From Stenotrophomonas maltophilia (GTDB taxonomy: Bacteria; Pseudomonadota; Gammaproteobacteria; Xanthomonadales; Xanthomonadaceae), in contig DEVL01000004.1 in assembly GCA_002363385.1 (NCBI GenBank), forward strand, positions 193,766 to 257,765: a stretch of DNA of 64,000 nt, in the 5' to 3' direction. Numbering within the stretch: the first letter of the stretch is position 1; every line of letters starts with the position of its first letter. A program made the position numbers and the translations under genes. Under the pieces are notes generated by a model, which did no database searches, was not told the origin of the DNA, and saw only the letters and a program-made list of their open reading frames with translations. This document shows positions 9,105 to 18,074 of this stretch, in pieces.

Positions 9105-9959
9105 ATGTCTGCCGCACCTCCCAGCCGTCGTCCCCAGCGCGCCCCTGCCCCACCGCAGGATCGCGGGCTCAGCCACGAGCTGATGCAGCAGATCCAGGAC
9201 AATCAGGGCGATCCGGATTTCATGACCTCCCTTGGCCGTGGCCTGGTGGTGCTGAGTGTGTTTTCGCAGCACCCGCGCGAAGTGACGATGTCGCAGATCA
9301 GCACCGAGACCGGCATCTCGCGGGCGGCGGTGCGTCGCGTGCTGTATACGCTGGAGAAGCTGGGCTACGTGGGCGAACAGGGCCGTGGCTTCGTGCTGCT
9401 GCCGCGCGTACTCGGCATCGGTGGCGCTTATGTCGCCTCCTCGTCGATGACGGCCGCCGCACAGCCCGTGCTGGATGCCCTTCGCGACGACGTACATGAG
9501 TCCTGCTCGCTGGGCGTGCTCGATGGTGACGACGTGCTGTATGTGGCCCGCGCCGAGACCGTGCGGATCATGTCGATCGGCCTGCGTGCCGGCAGTCGCC
9601 TGCCGGCGTACTGCACCTCGATGGGCCGCGTGCTGCTGGCAGCGTTGCCGCGCGACACGCTGGAAAGTTATCTGGAACGCAATCCGCTGCGCCCGCGTAC
9701 CGAGCGTACCGTGACCCGCATGGAGGACTTCCTCGACATGCTGGATCGCGTGCGCCGCGAAGGCGTTTCACTGGTGGACCAGGAGCTGGAGATCGGGCTG
9801 CGCTCGATCGCCGTGCCGGTGCATGCGCGCAATGGCACCGTGGTGGGCGCGCTCAACATCGGCACCCAGGCCGGACGGATCAGCCTGGGCGTGATGCAGT
9901 CGCAGCTGCTGCCGCGGCTGCGCGAAGCGGCGCAGCGCCTGGGCAACCTGCTGCACTGA
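9105..9959 (+). CDS. pcaR: IclR-family regulator of the pca genes
   Basis: A 284-residue IclR-family protein: an N-terminal winged helix (FMTSLGRGLVVLSVFSQHPR, then TMSQISTETGISRAAVRRVL) and a C-terminal effector domain (about 105-280). It closely fits the PcaR/PcaU/PobR subgroup, which sense beta-ketoadipate or protocatechuate. It converges with pcaC with only 6 bases between, and it follows quiA on the same strand. The ATG at 9105 is preferred; an in-frame ATG at 9075 would add ten residues, and neither has a strong Shine-Dalgarno. PcaR-like boxes at three promoters fit this role. Confidence 0.85.
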   Translation: MSAAPPSRRPQRAPAPPQDRGLSHELMQQIQDNQGDPDFMTSLGRGLVVLSVFSQHPREVTMSQISTETGISRAAVRRVLYTLEKLGYVGEQGRGFVLLPRVLGIGGAYVASSSMTAAAQPVLDALRDDVHESCSLGVLDGDDVLYVARAETVRIMSIGLRAGSRLPAYCTSMGRVLLAALPRDTLESYLERNPLRPRTERTVTRMEDFLDMLDRVRREGVSLVDQELEIGLRSIAVPVHARNGTVVGALNIGTQAGRISLGVMQSQLLPRLREAAQRLGNLLH

Positions 9960-9965
9960 CGCAAC

Positions 9966-10358
9966 TCAGCCGGCGTGTTCGCCGGCCTGCTCTTCGAGGA
10001 TCGGCTTGGCCAGCGCGAAGGCGTGGTTGGCGGCGGGCACGCCGCAGTAGATCGCCGCCTGCAGCAGCGCTTCCTTGATCTGCTCCGGGGTGACGCCGTT
10101 GTTGCGGGCGGCGCGGATGTGCAGCTTGAACTCTTCGTCGTGGCCCAGCGCCACCATCATCACGATGGTCAGCAGCGAACGCGTGTGCCGCGGCAGGCCA
10201 TCCCGGGTCCAGACCGTACCCCACGCGGTTCGCGTGATGAACGCCTGGAACTCCTCGGTGAAATCAGTGCGTGCCTGCAGCGAGCGCTCCACGTGCGCTT
10301 CGCCGAGCACGGCGCGGCGTACCGCCAGGCCAGCTTCGTAACGTTCCTGTTCGTCCAT
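9966..10358 (-). CDS. pcaC: 4-carboxymuconolactone decarboxylase
   Basis: A 130-residue single-domain protein of the CMD family, which decarboxylates gamma-carboxymuconolactone to beta-ketoadipate enol-lactone. It contains the family core SLLTIVMMVALGHDEEFKLHIRAARNNGVTPEQIKE and the helix AAIYCGVPAANHAF. The ATG at 10358 is chosen because the protein then matches stand-alone PcaC; the open frame upstream overlaps pcaD and has no homology. It is the last gene of the pca train and is separate from pcaD, whereas some actinobacteria fuse the two. Confidence 0.92.
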   Translation of the reverse strand: MDEQERYEAGLAVRRAVLGEAHVERSLQARTDFTEEFQAFITRTAWGTVWTRDGLPRHTRSLLTIVMMVALGHDEEFKLHIRAARNNGVTPEQIKEALLQAAIYCGVPAANHAFALAKPILEEQAGEHAG

Positions 10359-10407
10359 TGTGGGGTGCTCGTTCTGAGGTGGGGGCGTGCCGACCATCGG
10401 TGGCGCG

Positions 10408-11184
10408 CTAGCGAAGGTGGGCGGCGAGCGCTGCGGTGAACGCGTCGGCCGATTCGATGTTGCAGATGTGGCGCCCGGGCACTGCGATGGAATGGCCATC
10501 GGCCACGCCCTGCGCGATCGCATCCAGATCCGCCGGTGGGCACACCGGGTCGTCGTCGCCGGCGATCGCCAGGGTCGGCACGGTGATGCGCTCGAGTTGG
10601 TCACGGAAATCGGCCGTGGCCACGGCATGGCAGCAGCCGACGTAGCCGTCCACGTCCGTAGCGACAAAGCGCTGCAGGACGTCCTCCACCACGGCGGGCT
10701 CGGCCTGGGCAAACGCCGGGGTGAACCAGCGCTCGGCCGTTCCCTCGCGCAGCGGCAGCAGGCCATCGCGTTGCACCTGGGCAATGCGCGCAGTCCAGCT
10801 GTCCAGCGTGCCGATCTTCGCGGCCGTGGCGGCCACCGTCAGCGTGTGCAGGCGCTCACTGACGTGCACGCCCAGCCACTGGCCGGTCAGGCCGCCGATG
10901 GAAAGCCCGCAGAAATGGCTGCGCTGCACGCTCAGGTGATCCCACAGTGCAACGACGTCTGCACCCAGCTCCGCCACGCTGTACAGACCGGGCGGTGTGC
11001 TGGACTGACCATGCCCGCGGCGGTCGTAGCGCAGGATGCGGAACTGCGTCGACAACGCCTCGACCTGCCGGTCCCACATGTGCAGGTCGGTGCCCAGCGA
11101 GTTGCAGAACGTCAACCACGGCGCCTGGACCGGTCCATCGATCCGGTAATGCAGACGGTGCGAGTCCAGCTCAAGAAACGGCAT
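10408..11184 (-). CDS. pcaD: 3-oxoadipate enol-lactonase
   Basis: A 258-residue alpha/beta hydrolase that opens beta-ketoadipate enol-lactone to beta-ketoadipate. The nucleophile elbow is GLSIGG with Ser95. The oxyanion-side segment is FCNSLGTDLHMWD, and the late PGRHICNIESADAF holds the catalytic histidine. It stands 24 bases after pcaB and 49 bases before pcaC, consistent with one transcript. Confidence 0.92.
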   Translation of the reverse strand: MPFLELDSHRLHYRIDGPVQAPWLTFCNSLGTDLHMWDRQVEALSTQFRILRYDRRGHGQSSTPPGLYSVAELGADVVALWDHLSVQRSHFCGLSIGGLTGQWLGVHVSERLHTLTVAATAAKIGTLDSWTARIAQVQRDGLLPLREGTAERWFTPAFAQAEPAVVEDVLQRFVATDVDGYVGCCHAVATADFRDQLERITVPTLAIAGDDDPVCPPADLDAIAQGVADGHSIAVPGRHICNIESADAFTAALAAHLR

Positions 11185-11208
11185 GCAACACTCCAGGAAA
11201 AAGAAGGA

Positions 11209-12552
11209 TCAACGCTGTGCCAGCACGCGGTTGATCCAGGTATCGGCCATGCCGCGCCAGCTGTCCGGCGCGAACAAGGCATCCAGTTGCGTCGGCGACA
11301 GTTGCGCGGTCACCTCGGGCATCTCCGTCAACACCTCGCGCAGGTGACGCGACTGCGCCAGCGCCTGGCGCGCCGCCTGTTCCACCAGTGCGTGCGCAGC
11401 CGATTTGCCCAGCGACTCGGCCAGCGTCACGGCCACCGCCTCGGCGTAGAGAAGGCCGCCGTGGCTGTCCAGGTGCTCCTGCATGCGGGCGCGGTCCAGC
11501 TGCAGCCCCTGCACGACCACCGTGATCTGCGCCAGGCTGCCGGCGCATAGGCGCACGATCTCCGGCACGGTTTCCCACTCGGCATGCCACTGCCCTGCCG
11601 CGCGCTCGTGCGGCTGCGGCATCGCCGCGAACAAGGTGGACACCAAGCCCGGCACCCGGCTGGCCGCAGCGATCGCCGCGACGCAGCCGACCGGGTTGCG
11701 CTTGTGCGGCATGGCGGAGGAGCCGCCCTTGCCCTCAGCGGCCGGCTCGAGCGCTTCGGCCACCTCGGACTGCATCAGCAGCACGATATCGGTGGCGATC
11801 TTGCCCAGCGTGCCGGTCAACAGGGCGAACACGCTGCCGAACTCGGCAACGCGGTCGCGCGCGGTGTGCCAGGGCAAAGCCGGCACCGGCAACTGAAGTT
11901 CCTCGCCCAGCGTCTGCGCCACGTCCAGGCCGCGCGTCTGCAACGACGCCAACGTACCCGCGGCGCCGCCGAACTGCAGCACCAGCGTATCGGCATGCAA
12001 TGCCTGCAGGCGACGCTGGCTGCGCTGCAGTGCATCGAGCCAGCCGGCCGCCTTCAAGCCGAACGTCACCGGCACCGCCTGCTGCAACAGCGTGCGGCCG
12101 GGCAAGCCGGTATCGCGCTCGGCATCGGCCAACGCGGCCAGGGCATCGCACAGCACCTGCAGACGATCCTGTACCCACGTCAATGCGGTACGCAGCTGCA
12201 GCACCGAACCGGTGTCGATGATGTCCTGGCTGGTCGCGCCCCAATGCACCCAGCGCGCGGCCTCGGCACTGTTCCGCCCGACCTGCGCGGTCAACGCCTT
12301 GACCAGTGGAATGGCCGGATTGCCGGCCAGCGCGGTGGCCCGGCCCAGCGCCGGCACTTCGTACCGCTCGGCCCGGCAGGCCGCTTCGATCGGGCCCAGC
12401 GCGTTCGCCGGGATCACCCCACAGCGCACCTGCGCCCGCGCAAGCGCGGCCTCAACATCGAGCATCGCCTGCAGCCGCGCGGTGTCGGTGAACACCGCAT
12501 CGACCTCCGGCGCACCGAACAGGCCACCGAGCAGGGAGTAGGAATCGCTCAT
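11209..12552 (-). CDS. pcaB: 3-carboxy-cis,cis-muconate cycloisomerase
   Basis: A 447-residue member of the fumarase/aspartase superfamily. The signature loop GGSSAMPHKRNP is intact, and WVHWGATSQDIIDTG is the second conserved block. It cyclises beta-carboxymuconate to gamma-carboxymuconolactone. The ATG at 12552 (MSDSYSLLGG) is used, since the 18 codons upstream show no family similarity. It lies 68 bases after pcaG. Confidence 0.92.
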   Translation of the reverse strand: MSDSYSLLGGLFGAPEVDAVFTDTARLQAMLDVEAALARAQVRCGVIPANALGPIEAACRAERYEVPALGRATALAGNPAIPLVKALTAQVGRNSAEAARWVHWGATSQDIIDTGSVLQLRTALTWVQDRLQVLCDALAALADAERDTGLPGRTLLQQAVPVTFGLKAAGWLDALQRSQRRLQALHADTLVLQFGGAAGTLASLQTRGLDVAQTLGEELQLPVPALPWHTARDRVAEFGSVFALLTGTLGKIATDIVLLMQSEVAEALEPAAEGKGGSSAMPHKRNPVGCVAAIAAASRVPGLVSTLFAAMPQPHERAAGQWHAEWETVPEIVRLCAGSLAQITVVVQGLQLDRARMQEHLDSHGGLLYAEAVAVTLAESLGKSAAHALVEQAARQALAQSRHLREVLTEMPEVTAQLSPTQLDALFAPDSWRGMADTWINRVLAQR

Positions 12553-12620
12553 CACGCGCCATCCATTCACAGTAGGAACCAGCTTACCCGCGCCAGGTTG
12601 GCGCAACGTGCAGGCCCGGA

Positions 12621-13184
12621 TCAGTAATCGAAGAAGACCGTTTCGTGTTCGCCCTGCATGCGCACGTCCCAGTGGTACAGGCCATTGCCCTGCGCCTGTG
12701 CGATGAGGGTGGCGCGGCGCTCAGCCGGCACCAGCGCCAGGATCGGATCCTCGGCGTTGCCGGGCGCGTCGCTGAAATACAGGCGCGCACTGGCCGCCCG
12801 CAACAGACCACGCATGAAGACCAGCACCATCAGGTGCGGCGCCTGTGCCTGCCCGCCGGGCCCTGCCACGCTGCCGGGGCGCACGGTGGTGAAGGCGAAG
12901 CGCCCCTGCTCATCGGTCGGCACTCTGCCCCACCCGGCAAACGCCGGATCATGATCGGCATGCCGCGGGTCCTCCGGGTGCGCATAGATGCCTTGTGCAT
13001 CGGCCTGCCAGATTTCCAGCACGGCATCGGAGACCGGTACGCCCAGGCCGTCGAACACCTGCCCCTGCACCTGCACGCGCTCACCCTGCGCCTGGGATGG
13101 TGCGATATCGGTGCGATACAGCGGTTCCAGGCCCAGACGGTAGTACGGGCCTACGGTTTGCCATGGAGTGGATTGGAAACTCAT
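12621..13184 (-). CDS. pcaG: protocatechuate 3,4-dioxygenase, alpha subunit
   Basis: A 187-residue beta-sandwich subunit of the intradiol dioxygenase, starting with the usual TPWQTVGPYYRLGL. As expected for the alpha chain it lacks the iron ligands and pairs with PcaH to form the active site. It begins 4 bases after the pcaH stop codon, so the two subunits are tightly coupled. Confidence 0.94.
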   Translation of the reverse strand: MSFQSTPWQTVGPYYRLGLEPLYRTDIAPSQAQGERVQVQGQVFDGLGVPVSDAVLEIWQADAQGIYAHPEDPRHADHDPAFAGWGRVPTDEQGRFAFTTVRPGSVAGPGGQAQAPHLMVLVFMRGLLRAASARLYFSDAPGNAEDPILALVPAERRATLIAQAQGNGLYHWDVRMQGEHETVFFDY

Positions 13185-13188
13185 CTGC

Positions 13189-13899
13189 TTACTCCCACAC
13201 GGTCATCTTGCGACCACGCAAGACGATGTCGAAACGATAACCCAGCGCGAATTCGTTCTCGGTGTTTTCCCAATCGAACGAGGACACCATGCGCGCACGC
13301 GCCTTGGCATCGTCCACGCAGTTGTAGATCGGATCGAACTCCAGCAGCGGGTCGCCGGGGAAGTACATCTGCGTGACCAGACGCTGGCCAATGCCTTCGC
13401 CATGCAGCGAGAAATGGATATGCGCCGGCCGCCACGCGTTGAAGTGGTTGCGCCACGGATACGCGCCCGGCTTGATGGTGGTGAAGCGGTAACGGCCGTG
13501 TTCGTCGGTGAGCACCTGGCCGGTGCCGATGAAATTGGGGTCCAGCGGTGCGTCGTGCTGGTCGCCTTTGTGCAGGTAGCGGCCGGCGGCGTTGCACTGC
13601 CACACCTCGACCACGCGGTTGCGGACCGGGCGGCCGTTCTCATCCAGCACACGGCCACTGACCACGATGCGCTCGCCCAGCGGCTGGCCCTTGAAACCGG
13701 CGGTCAGATCGGCCGCATGCTTGCCCAGAGTGATGCGGTCCAGGGTGGGGCCGGTCACTTCGGACAAGGTGGCCGGGATCCGGATCGGATCGCGACCGGG
13801 GCCGCGCAGGCGCGTGGACGCATACGGCAGATGGATGCGGTCCGGCTGGGAGCCGGGATACGGCCTGCGGTAACCGCGCAGGTCAGTGGGATCGCTCAT
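13189..13899 (-). CDS. pcaH: protocatechuate 3,4-dioxygenase, beta subunit
   Basis: A 236-residue iron-binding subunit that cleaves protocatechuate between its two hydroxyls to give beta-carboxy-cis,cis-muconate. All four non-haem iron(III) ligands are present: Tyr108 (GRYLHKGD), Tyr147 (PGAYPW), His160 and His162 (PAHIHFS). This matches the ligand spacing of the Pseudomonas putida enzyme (408/447/460/462) exactly. It follows pcaF after a 106-base gap that holds no gene. Confidence 0.95.
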   Translation of the reverse strand: MSDPTDLRGYRRPYPGSQPDRIHLPYASTRLRGPGRDPIRIPATLSEVTGPTLDRITLGKHAADLTAGFKGQPLGERIVVSGRVLDENGRPVRNRVVEVWQCNAAGRYLHKGDQHDAPLDPNFIGTGQVLTDEHGRYRFTTIKPGAYPWRNHFNAWRPAHIHFSLHGEGIGQRLVTQMYFPGDPLLEFDPIYNCVDDAKARARMVSSFDWENTENEFALGYRFDIVLRGRKMTVWE

Positions 13900-14005
13900 G
13901 GCGTACTCCGATTGGCGGGCGGCCGGACGACCGCGGCTGTGGTGCTACGGCACGCTGCCACGCGGGGGCGACAGCGGCCGTGAAGCGGAAAAAAGGAAAA
14001 CGGAT

Positions 14006-15220
14006 TCAGACGCGCTCGATCGCCAGCGCCACGCCCTGGCCGACACCGATGCACATGGTGGCCAGGCCACGTCGGCCACCGCTGGCCTCCAGCTGACGCA
14101 TCAGGGTGAGCGCGAGCCGCGCCCCGCTCATCCCGAGCGGATGACCGAGCGCGATGGCGCCGCCGTTGGCGTTGACGTGCGCGGCATCGTCGGGGAGCCC
14201 GAACTCGCGCAGGCAGGCCAGCCCCTGCGAGGCGAACGCCTCGTTGAGTTCGATCGCGTCGAAATCGGCGATGTCCAGCCCGAGCCTAGCCAGCAGGCGC
14301 CGCGTGGCCGGCACCGGGCCCATGCCCATGATCGCCGGCTCCACGCCCGCGCTGGCAAACCCGAGGATGCGCGCACGCGGGGTCAGACCCAGCGCCTGCA
14401 CCTGCGCACCGGAGGCCAGCAGCAGCGCAGCGGCCCCATCGTTGATACCCGAGGCATTGCCGGCGGTGACGGTACCGGGCTGACGGAACAGCGGCTTGAG
14501 CTTGCCCAGCGCCTCGATCGTGGTATCGGCACGCGGGTGTTCGTCGTGCTCCACGCGCACGCTCTCGCCGCGCTTGCGGCCCGGCGCATCCACCGCGACG
14601 ATCTCGCCCTCGAAGAAACCGCGCTGCTGGGCCGCGGCGGTGCGCTGCTGGCTGCGCAGCGCGAATGCATCCTGGTCCTCGCGCGAAATCGCGTAGCGCT
14701 CGGCGACGTTCTCCGCGGTCTGGCCCATGGTGTCCACGCCGTGCAGCTCGCGCAGCCTGGGGTTGATGAAGCGCCAGCCCATGGTCGTGTCCTCCAGGGT
14801 CTGGTCGCGTGCGAACGCGACACCGGGTTTGCCCATCACCAGCGGCGCGCGCGACATCGATTCGACCCCGCCGGCGATGGCCAGCCCGAGTTCGCCGGCG
14901 GCAATGCCGCGGGCCACCGTGCCGATCGCATCCAGGCCCGACCCACACAACCGGTTGACGGTGCTGCCCGGCACGTTGACCGGCAAGCCGGCCAACAGCA
15001 GGCTCATCCGCGCCACGTTGCGGTTGTCTTCGCCGGCCTGATTGGCACAGCCCAGGTAGACCTCCTCGATCAACGATGGGTCCAGCTGCGGGTTGCGTGC
15101 CAGCAGCGCTTTGATCGGGAGCGCGCCCAGGTCGTCGGCCCGGATGCCGGACAGGGCGCCGGCGTAGCGGCCGATCGGGGTGCGGATACCATCGACGATA
15201 TAGATGTCCTGCAAGGTCAT
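14006..15220 (-). CDS. pcaF: beta-ketoadipyl-CoA thiolase
   Basis: A 404-residue thiolase that splits beta-ketoadipyl-CoA into succinyl-CoA and acetyl-CoA. Active-site elements are Cys92 (VNRLCGSGLDAIG), the histidine in NGGAIALGHPLGMSGAR and the cysteine in MCIGVGQG. The ATG at 15220 is chosen: it follows the pcaJ stop after one base (TGACATG), a sign of coupled translation. A GTG five codons upstream is a weaker alternative. Confidence 0.94.
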   Translation of the reverse strand: MTLQDIYIVDGIRTPIGRYAGALSGIRADDLGALPIKALLARNPQLDPSLIEEVYLGCANQAGEDNRNVARMSLLLAGLPVNVPGSTVNRLCGSGLDAIGTVARGIAAGELGLAIAGGVESMSRAPLVMGKPGVAFARDQTLEDTTMGWRFINPRLRELHGVDTMGQTAENVAERYAISREDQDAFALRSQQRTAAAQQRGFFEGEIVAVDAPGRKRGESVRVEHDEHPRADTTIEALGKLKPLFRQPGTVTAGNASGINDGAAALLLASGAQVQALGLTPRARILGFASAGVEPAIMGMGPVPATRRLLARLGLDIADFDAIELNEAFASQGLACLREFGLPDDAAHVNANGGAIALGHPLGMSGARLALTLMRQLEASGGRRGLATMCIGVGQGVALAIERV

Positions 15221-15221
15221 G

Positions 15222-15869
15222 TCAGGCTCCTTCACTCATCTGCAGCGGCAGGCCGGTCAGCTCGCGCAGCTGCGCCAGCGTCACCCCGTCGACCATCTCC
15301 AGCACGGTCGCGCCGTCCTTGCCCAGGTCGAACACGGCGACATCGGTATAGACCCGCGAGACGCAGCGCAGGCCGGTCAGCGGATAGCTGCACGCGGCCA
15401 CCAGCTTGCTCTGCCCCTGCTTGGTCAGCAGGTCCATCATCACGAACACCTGCTTGGCACCGATGGCCAGATCCATCGCGCCGCCCACCGCCGGAATCGC
15501 ATCGGCCGCACCGGTGCTCCAGTTGGCCAGGTCGCCCTGCGCCGATACTTGGAACGCACCGAGCACGCAGATGTCCAGGTGGCCGCCACGCATCATCGCG
15601 AACGAATCGGCATGGTGGAAATAGCAGCCGCCGGTCAGCAGCGTCACCGGCTGTTTGCCGGCGTTGATCAGGTCCGGATCCTCCTCACCGGGTGAAGGTG
15701 CCGGGCCCATGCCCAGCAGCCCGTTCTCCGACTGCAGGAAGATCTCCTTGTCGGCCGGCAGGAAGTTGGCCACCGTGGTCGGCAGCCCGATGCCCAGATT
15801 GACGTAGGCACCTTCCGGGATGTCACGCGCAACGCGCGCGGCCATCTGGTCGCGGCTGAGGCGGTTCAT
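15222..15869 (-). CDS. pcaJ: 3-oxoadipate CoA-transferase, subunit B
   Basis: A 215-residue beta subunit of the succinyl-CoA:3-oxoadipate CoA-transferase. The SENGLLGMG motif carries the glutamate that forms the covalent CoA thioester. The start overlaps the pcaI stop by four bases (ATGA), so the two chains are co-translated. Confidence 0.94.
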   Translation of the reverse strand: MNRLSRDQMAARVARDIPEGAYVNLGIGLPTTVANFLPADKEIFLQSENGLLGMGPAPSPGEEDPDLINAGKQPVTLLTGGCYFHHADSFAMMRGGHLDICVLGAFQVSAQGDLANWSTGAADAIPAVGGAMDLAIGAKQVFVMMDLLTKQGQSKLVAACSYPLTGLRCVSRVYTDVAVFDLGKDGATVLEMVDGVTLAQLRELTGLPLQMSEGA

Positions 15870-16555
15870 GCGCGGTCTCCTGCAGTGGTCGACGCGGGCA
15901 GTTCGACCACCCGCTGGACGAAGATGCCCGGGGTCACCACGGCCTCGGGATCGAGTTCACCCAAGGGCACGACCGATTCCACCTGCACGATCGCACAGCG
16001 CGCGGCCATCGCCATCAGCGGGCCGAAATTGCGCGCGGTCTTGCGGTAGACCAGGTTGCCCCAGCGATCGCCGTGATGCGCCTTGATCAGCGCGAAGTCG
16101 GCATGCAGCGGGTACTCAAGCACGTAATGGCGACCGTCGATCTCGCGGGTTTCCTTGCCCTGCGCAAGCTCGGTGCCGTAGCCGGTGGGGGTGAAGATCG
16201 CCCCCAGTCCCGAGCCGGCCGCATGGATGCGCGCAGCCAGATTGCCCTGTGGCACCAGTTCCAGTTCGATCTCGCCGGCGCGGTACGCCGCATCGAAATG
16301 CTGCGAATCGGACTGACGCGGGAACGAACAGATGATGCGGCGCACGCGCTTGTGCTGGATCAGCGCGGCCAGCCCGCTGTCACCGTTGCCGGCGTTGTTG
16401 TTGATGATGGTCAGCCCGCGCGCGCCCTGCGCGATCAAGGCATCGATCAGCGCGTCAGGCATGCCGGCGGTACCGAACCCGCCGATCATCACCGTTGCGC
16501 CGTCGTGGATATCGGCCACCGCTGCGTCAGCGCTGGCCACGGTCTTGTCGATCAC
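15866..16555 (-). CDS. pcaI: 3-oxoadipate CoA-transferase, subunit A
   Basis: A 229-residue alpha subunit with the family's glycine loop MIGGFGTAGMP and the NNNAGNGDSGL segment. The start is a GTG at 16555: family homology begins there (VIDKTVAS), and an AAGGAG lies 7 bases upstream, while an ATG 5 bases earlier is out of frame and followed at once by a stop. It is the first gene of the pcaIJFHGBDC train. PcaR-like boxes lie about 90-125 bases upstream. Confidence 0.94.
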   Translation of the reverse strand: MIDKTVASADAAVADIHDGATVMIGGFGTAGMPDALIDALIAQGARGLTIINNNAGNGDSGLAALIQHKRVRRIICSFPRQSDSQHFDAAYRAGEIELELVPQGNLAARIHAAGSGLGAIFTPTGYGTELAQGKETREIDGRHYVLEYPLHADFALIKAHHGDRWGNLVYRKTARNFGPLMAMAARCAIVQVESVVPLGELDPEAVVTPGIFVQRVVELPASTTAGDRA

Positions 16556-16646
16556 TGCATTGCTCCTTGCCACGCACTGCGATGCGCGGCCACGTGCGGG
16601 AAGACTCTGGAAGGGACCATGGTGCGGAGCGCGCGTCGCGCGGTCA

Positions 16647-16681
16647 ATCCGATATTCGGCCACTTGATTCGATAATCGCAC
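16647..16681 (-). promoter_or_regulatory. paired PcaR-like boxes upstream of pcaI
   Basis: On the plus strand ATTCGATAATCGCAC (16667-16681) matches 14 of 15 bases of the recalled P. putida PcaR site. A weaker copy ATCCGATATTCGGCC (16647-16661) matches 10 of 15 and starts exactly 20 bases away, about two helical turns. In P. putida PcaR covers both the -10 and -35 regions of pcaIJ, and the doublet fits that mode. Confidence 0.65.
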
Positions 16682-16705
16682 ATCATTGCGGTTCTCCCGG
16701 TGGGC

Positions 16706-18025
16706 TCAGGTACGCGTCTGGCCAACGCCCACGCGCAGCCCCAGGCAGGCCCATGCGGCGAGGGCCAGCGGCAGCGCGCACAGCACGTACAGTGCGGCCG
16801 GCGACCAGCCCGCATCGACCAGCAGGCCCACGCTCAACGGCGAAAGAATCGCGCCGACGCGCCCGATGCCGATCGCCCAGCCGAGCCCCGTGGTGCGCAC
16901 GTCCGCCGCGAATACCACTGGCGCGGCGGCATACAGGCCGGCCATCGCGCCGAACAACGCTGCGCCGATCACGAAGGCGATCGGGAACGCGATCTCCAGG
17001 CGGGTGTTGAAGCCGGCGAACAGCAGCATCGCCAGCATGGCCAGCACCAGGCTGGCGGCCGTCAGCCGCGACAGTGCCCAGCGCGAGGCAAGCCAGCCGA
17101 ACAGACTGCCGCCGACAATGCCTCCGAGGTTGAGCAGCACGCCACCGGTGATGCCCTGCTGCGCCGAGACGCCGGCGGAGACCAGCAGCTTCGGCGTCCA
17201 GCTCAGCACGAAGTAGAACGCGAACATGTGCAGGAAGAAGGCCATGGCGATCAGTACCGCCACCCGGCGCAGGTCGCCCACGAACAGCGCCGCGTAGCCT
17301 TTGCGCCCATCGGCGCGCACGGGTACCGGTGGCAGTGCCTGCAAGGCCGGCATGCGCATGCGCGCCAGCAGCGCATTGAGCCGCGGCAACGCATCTTTCG
17401 GCCGTCGCGCCACCAGGAAATCCAGGGATTCGGGCAGGCAGGCGAGCACCAGCGGAATACACAGCAGCGAGGCACCGGCACCGATCAGGAACACGCTATG
17501 CCAGCTGAAGTGTTCCAGCATCCACGCGGCCAGCAGGCCGCCGAGGGTGGCCCCGATGGGATACCCGGTCGCCTGCATCGCCACCGCCGTGCTGCGCCAT
17601 TTCGCATTGGCATACTCGGCCGTGATCACCCCTACCCCGGCCAGCATGCCGCCGATGCCGATACCGGTGAACACACGCAGTGCGGCGAGCTGCCAAGCGT
17701 TGGCGGCCAGCGCGGATGCGGCCATGCCCACGGTCAGGATCACAAGGCAGAGCATGATCATCGGCCGGCGACCCCAGCGGTCGGCCAGCGGTGCGAGCAG
17801 GAACGAGCCCAACGCCATCCCGACCAGACCGGCACTGAGCATGATGCCCAACACCCCGCCCGACAGCCCCCAGTCGGCCGATACGTGCGGCGCCGTGAAC
17901 GCCATCACCATCACATCGAAGCCATCGAGCATGTTCAACAGCACGCAGATCGCGATGGCGGTCCACTGGAAGGGACTCATCCGCTCGAGCACGAGCGGGG
18001 AAGCGGCGGCGGTGGCATGGCTCAT
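16706..18025 (-). CDS. MFS aromatic acid/H+ symporter, PcaK-like
   Basis: A 439-residue permease with 12 predicted membrane helices. It has the DGFD motif in helix 1 (LNMLDGFDVMVMAF) and LADRWGRRP after helix 2, both typical of the aromatic acid:H+ symporter family (PcaK, BenK, MhpT). Its place between the periplasmic dehydroquinase and pcaI suggests it imports protocatechuate, or possibly quinate or 4-hydroxybenzoate. The ATG at 18025 is used; 25 upstream codons in frame are not conserved. Confidence 0.85.
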   Translation of the reverse strand: MSHATAAASPLVLERMSPFQWTAIAICVLLNMLDGFDVMVMAFTAPHVSADWGLSGGVLGIMLSAGLVGMALGSFLLAPLADRWGRRPMIMLCLVILTVGMAASALAANAWQLAALRVFTGIGIGGMLAGVGVITAEYANAKWRSTAVAMQATGYPIGATLGGLLAAWMLEHFSWHSVFLIGAGASLLCIPLVLACLPESLDFLVARRPKDALPRLNALLARMRMPALQALPPVPVRADGRKGYAALFVGDLRRVAVLIAMAFFLHMFAFYFVLSWTPKLLVSAGVSAQQGITGGVLLNLGGIVGGSLFGWLASRWALSRLTAASLVLAMLAMLLFAGFNTRLEIAFPIAFVIGAALFGAMAGLYAAAPVVFAADVRTTGLGWAIGIGRVGAILSPLSVGLLVDAGWSPAALYVLCALPLALAAWACLGLRVGVGQTRT

Positions 18026-18074
18026 ACAAGGTTCCTGCGACAACGTGATGCGAAAGGTGTCCGGCGGGGAGGTC

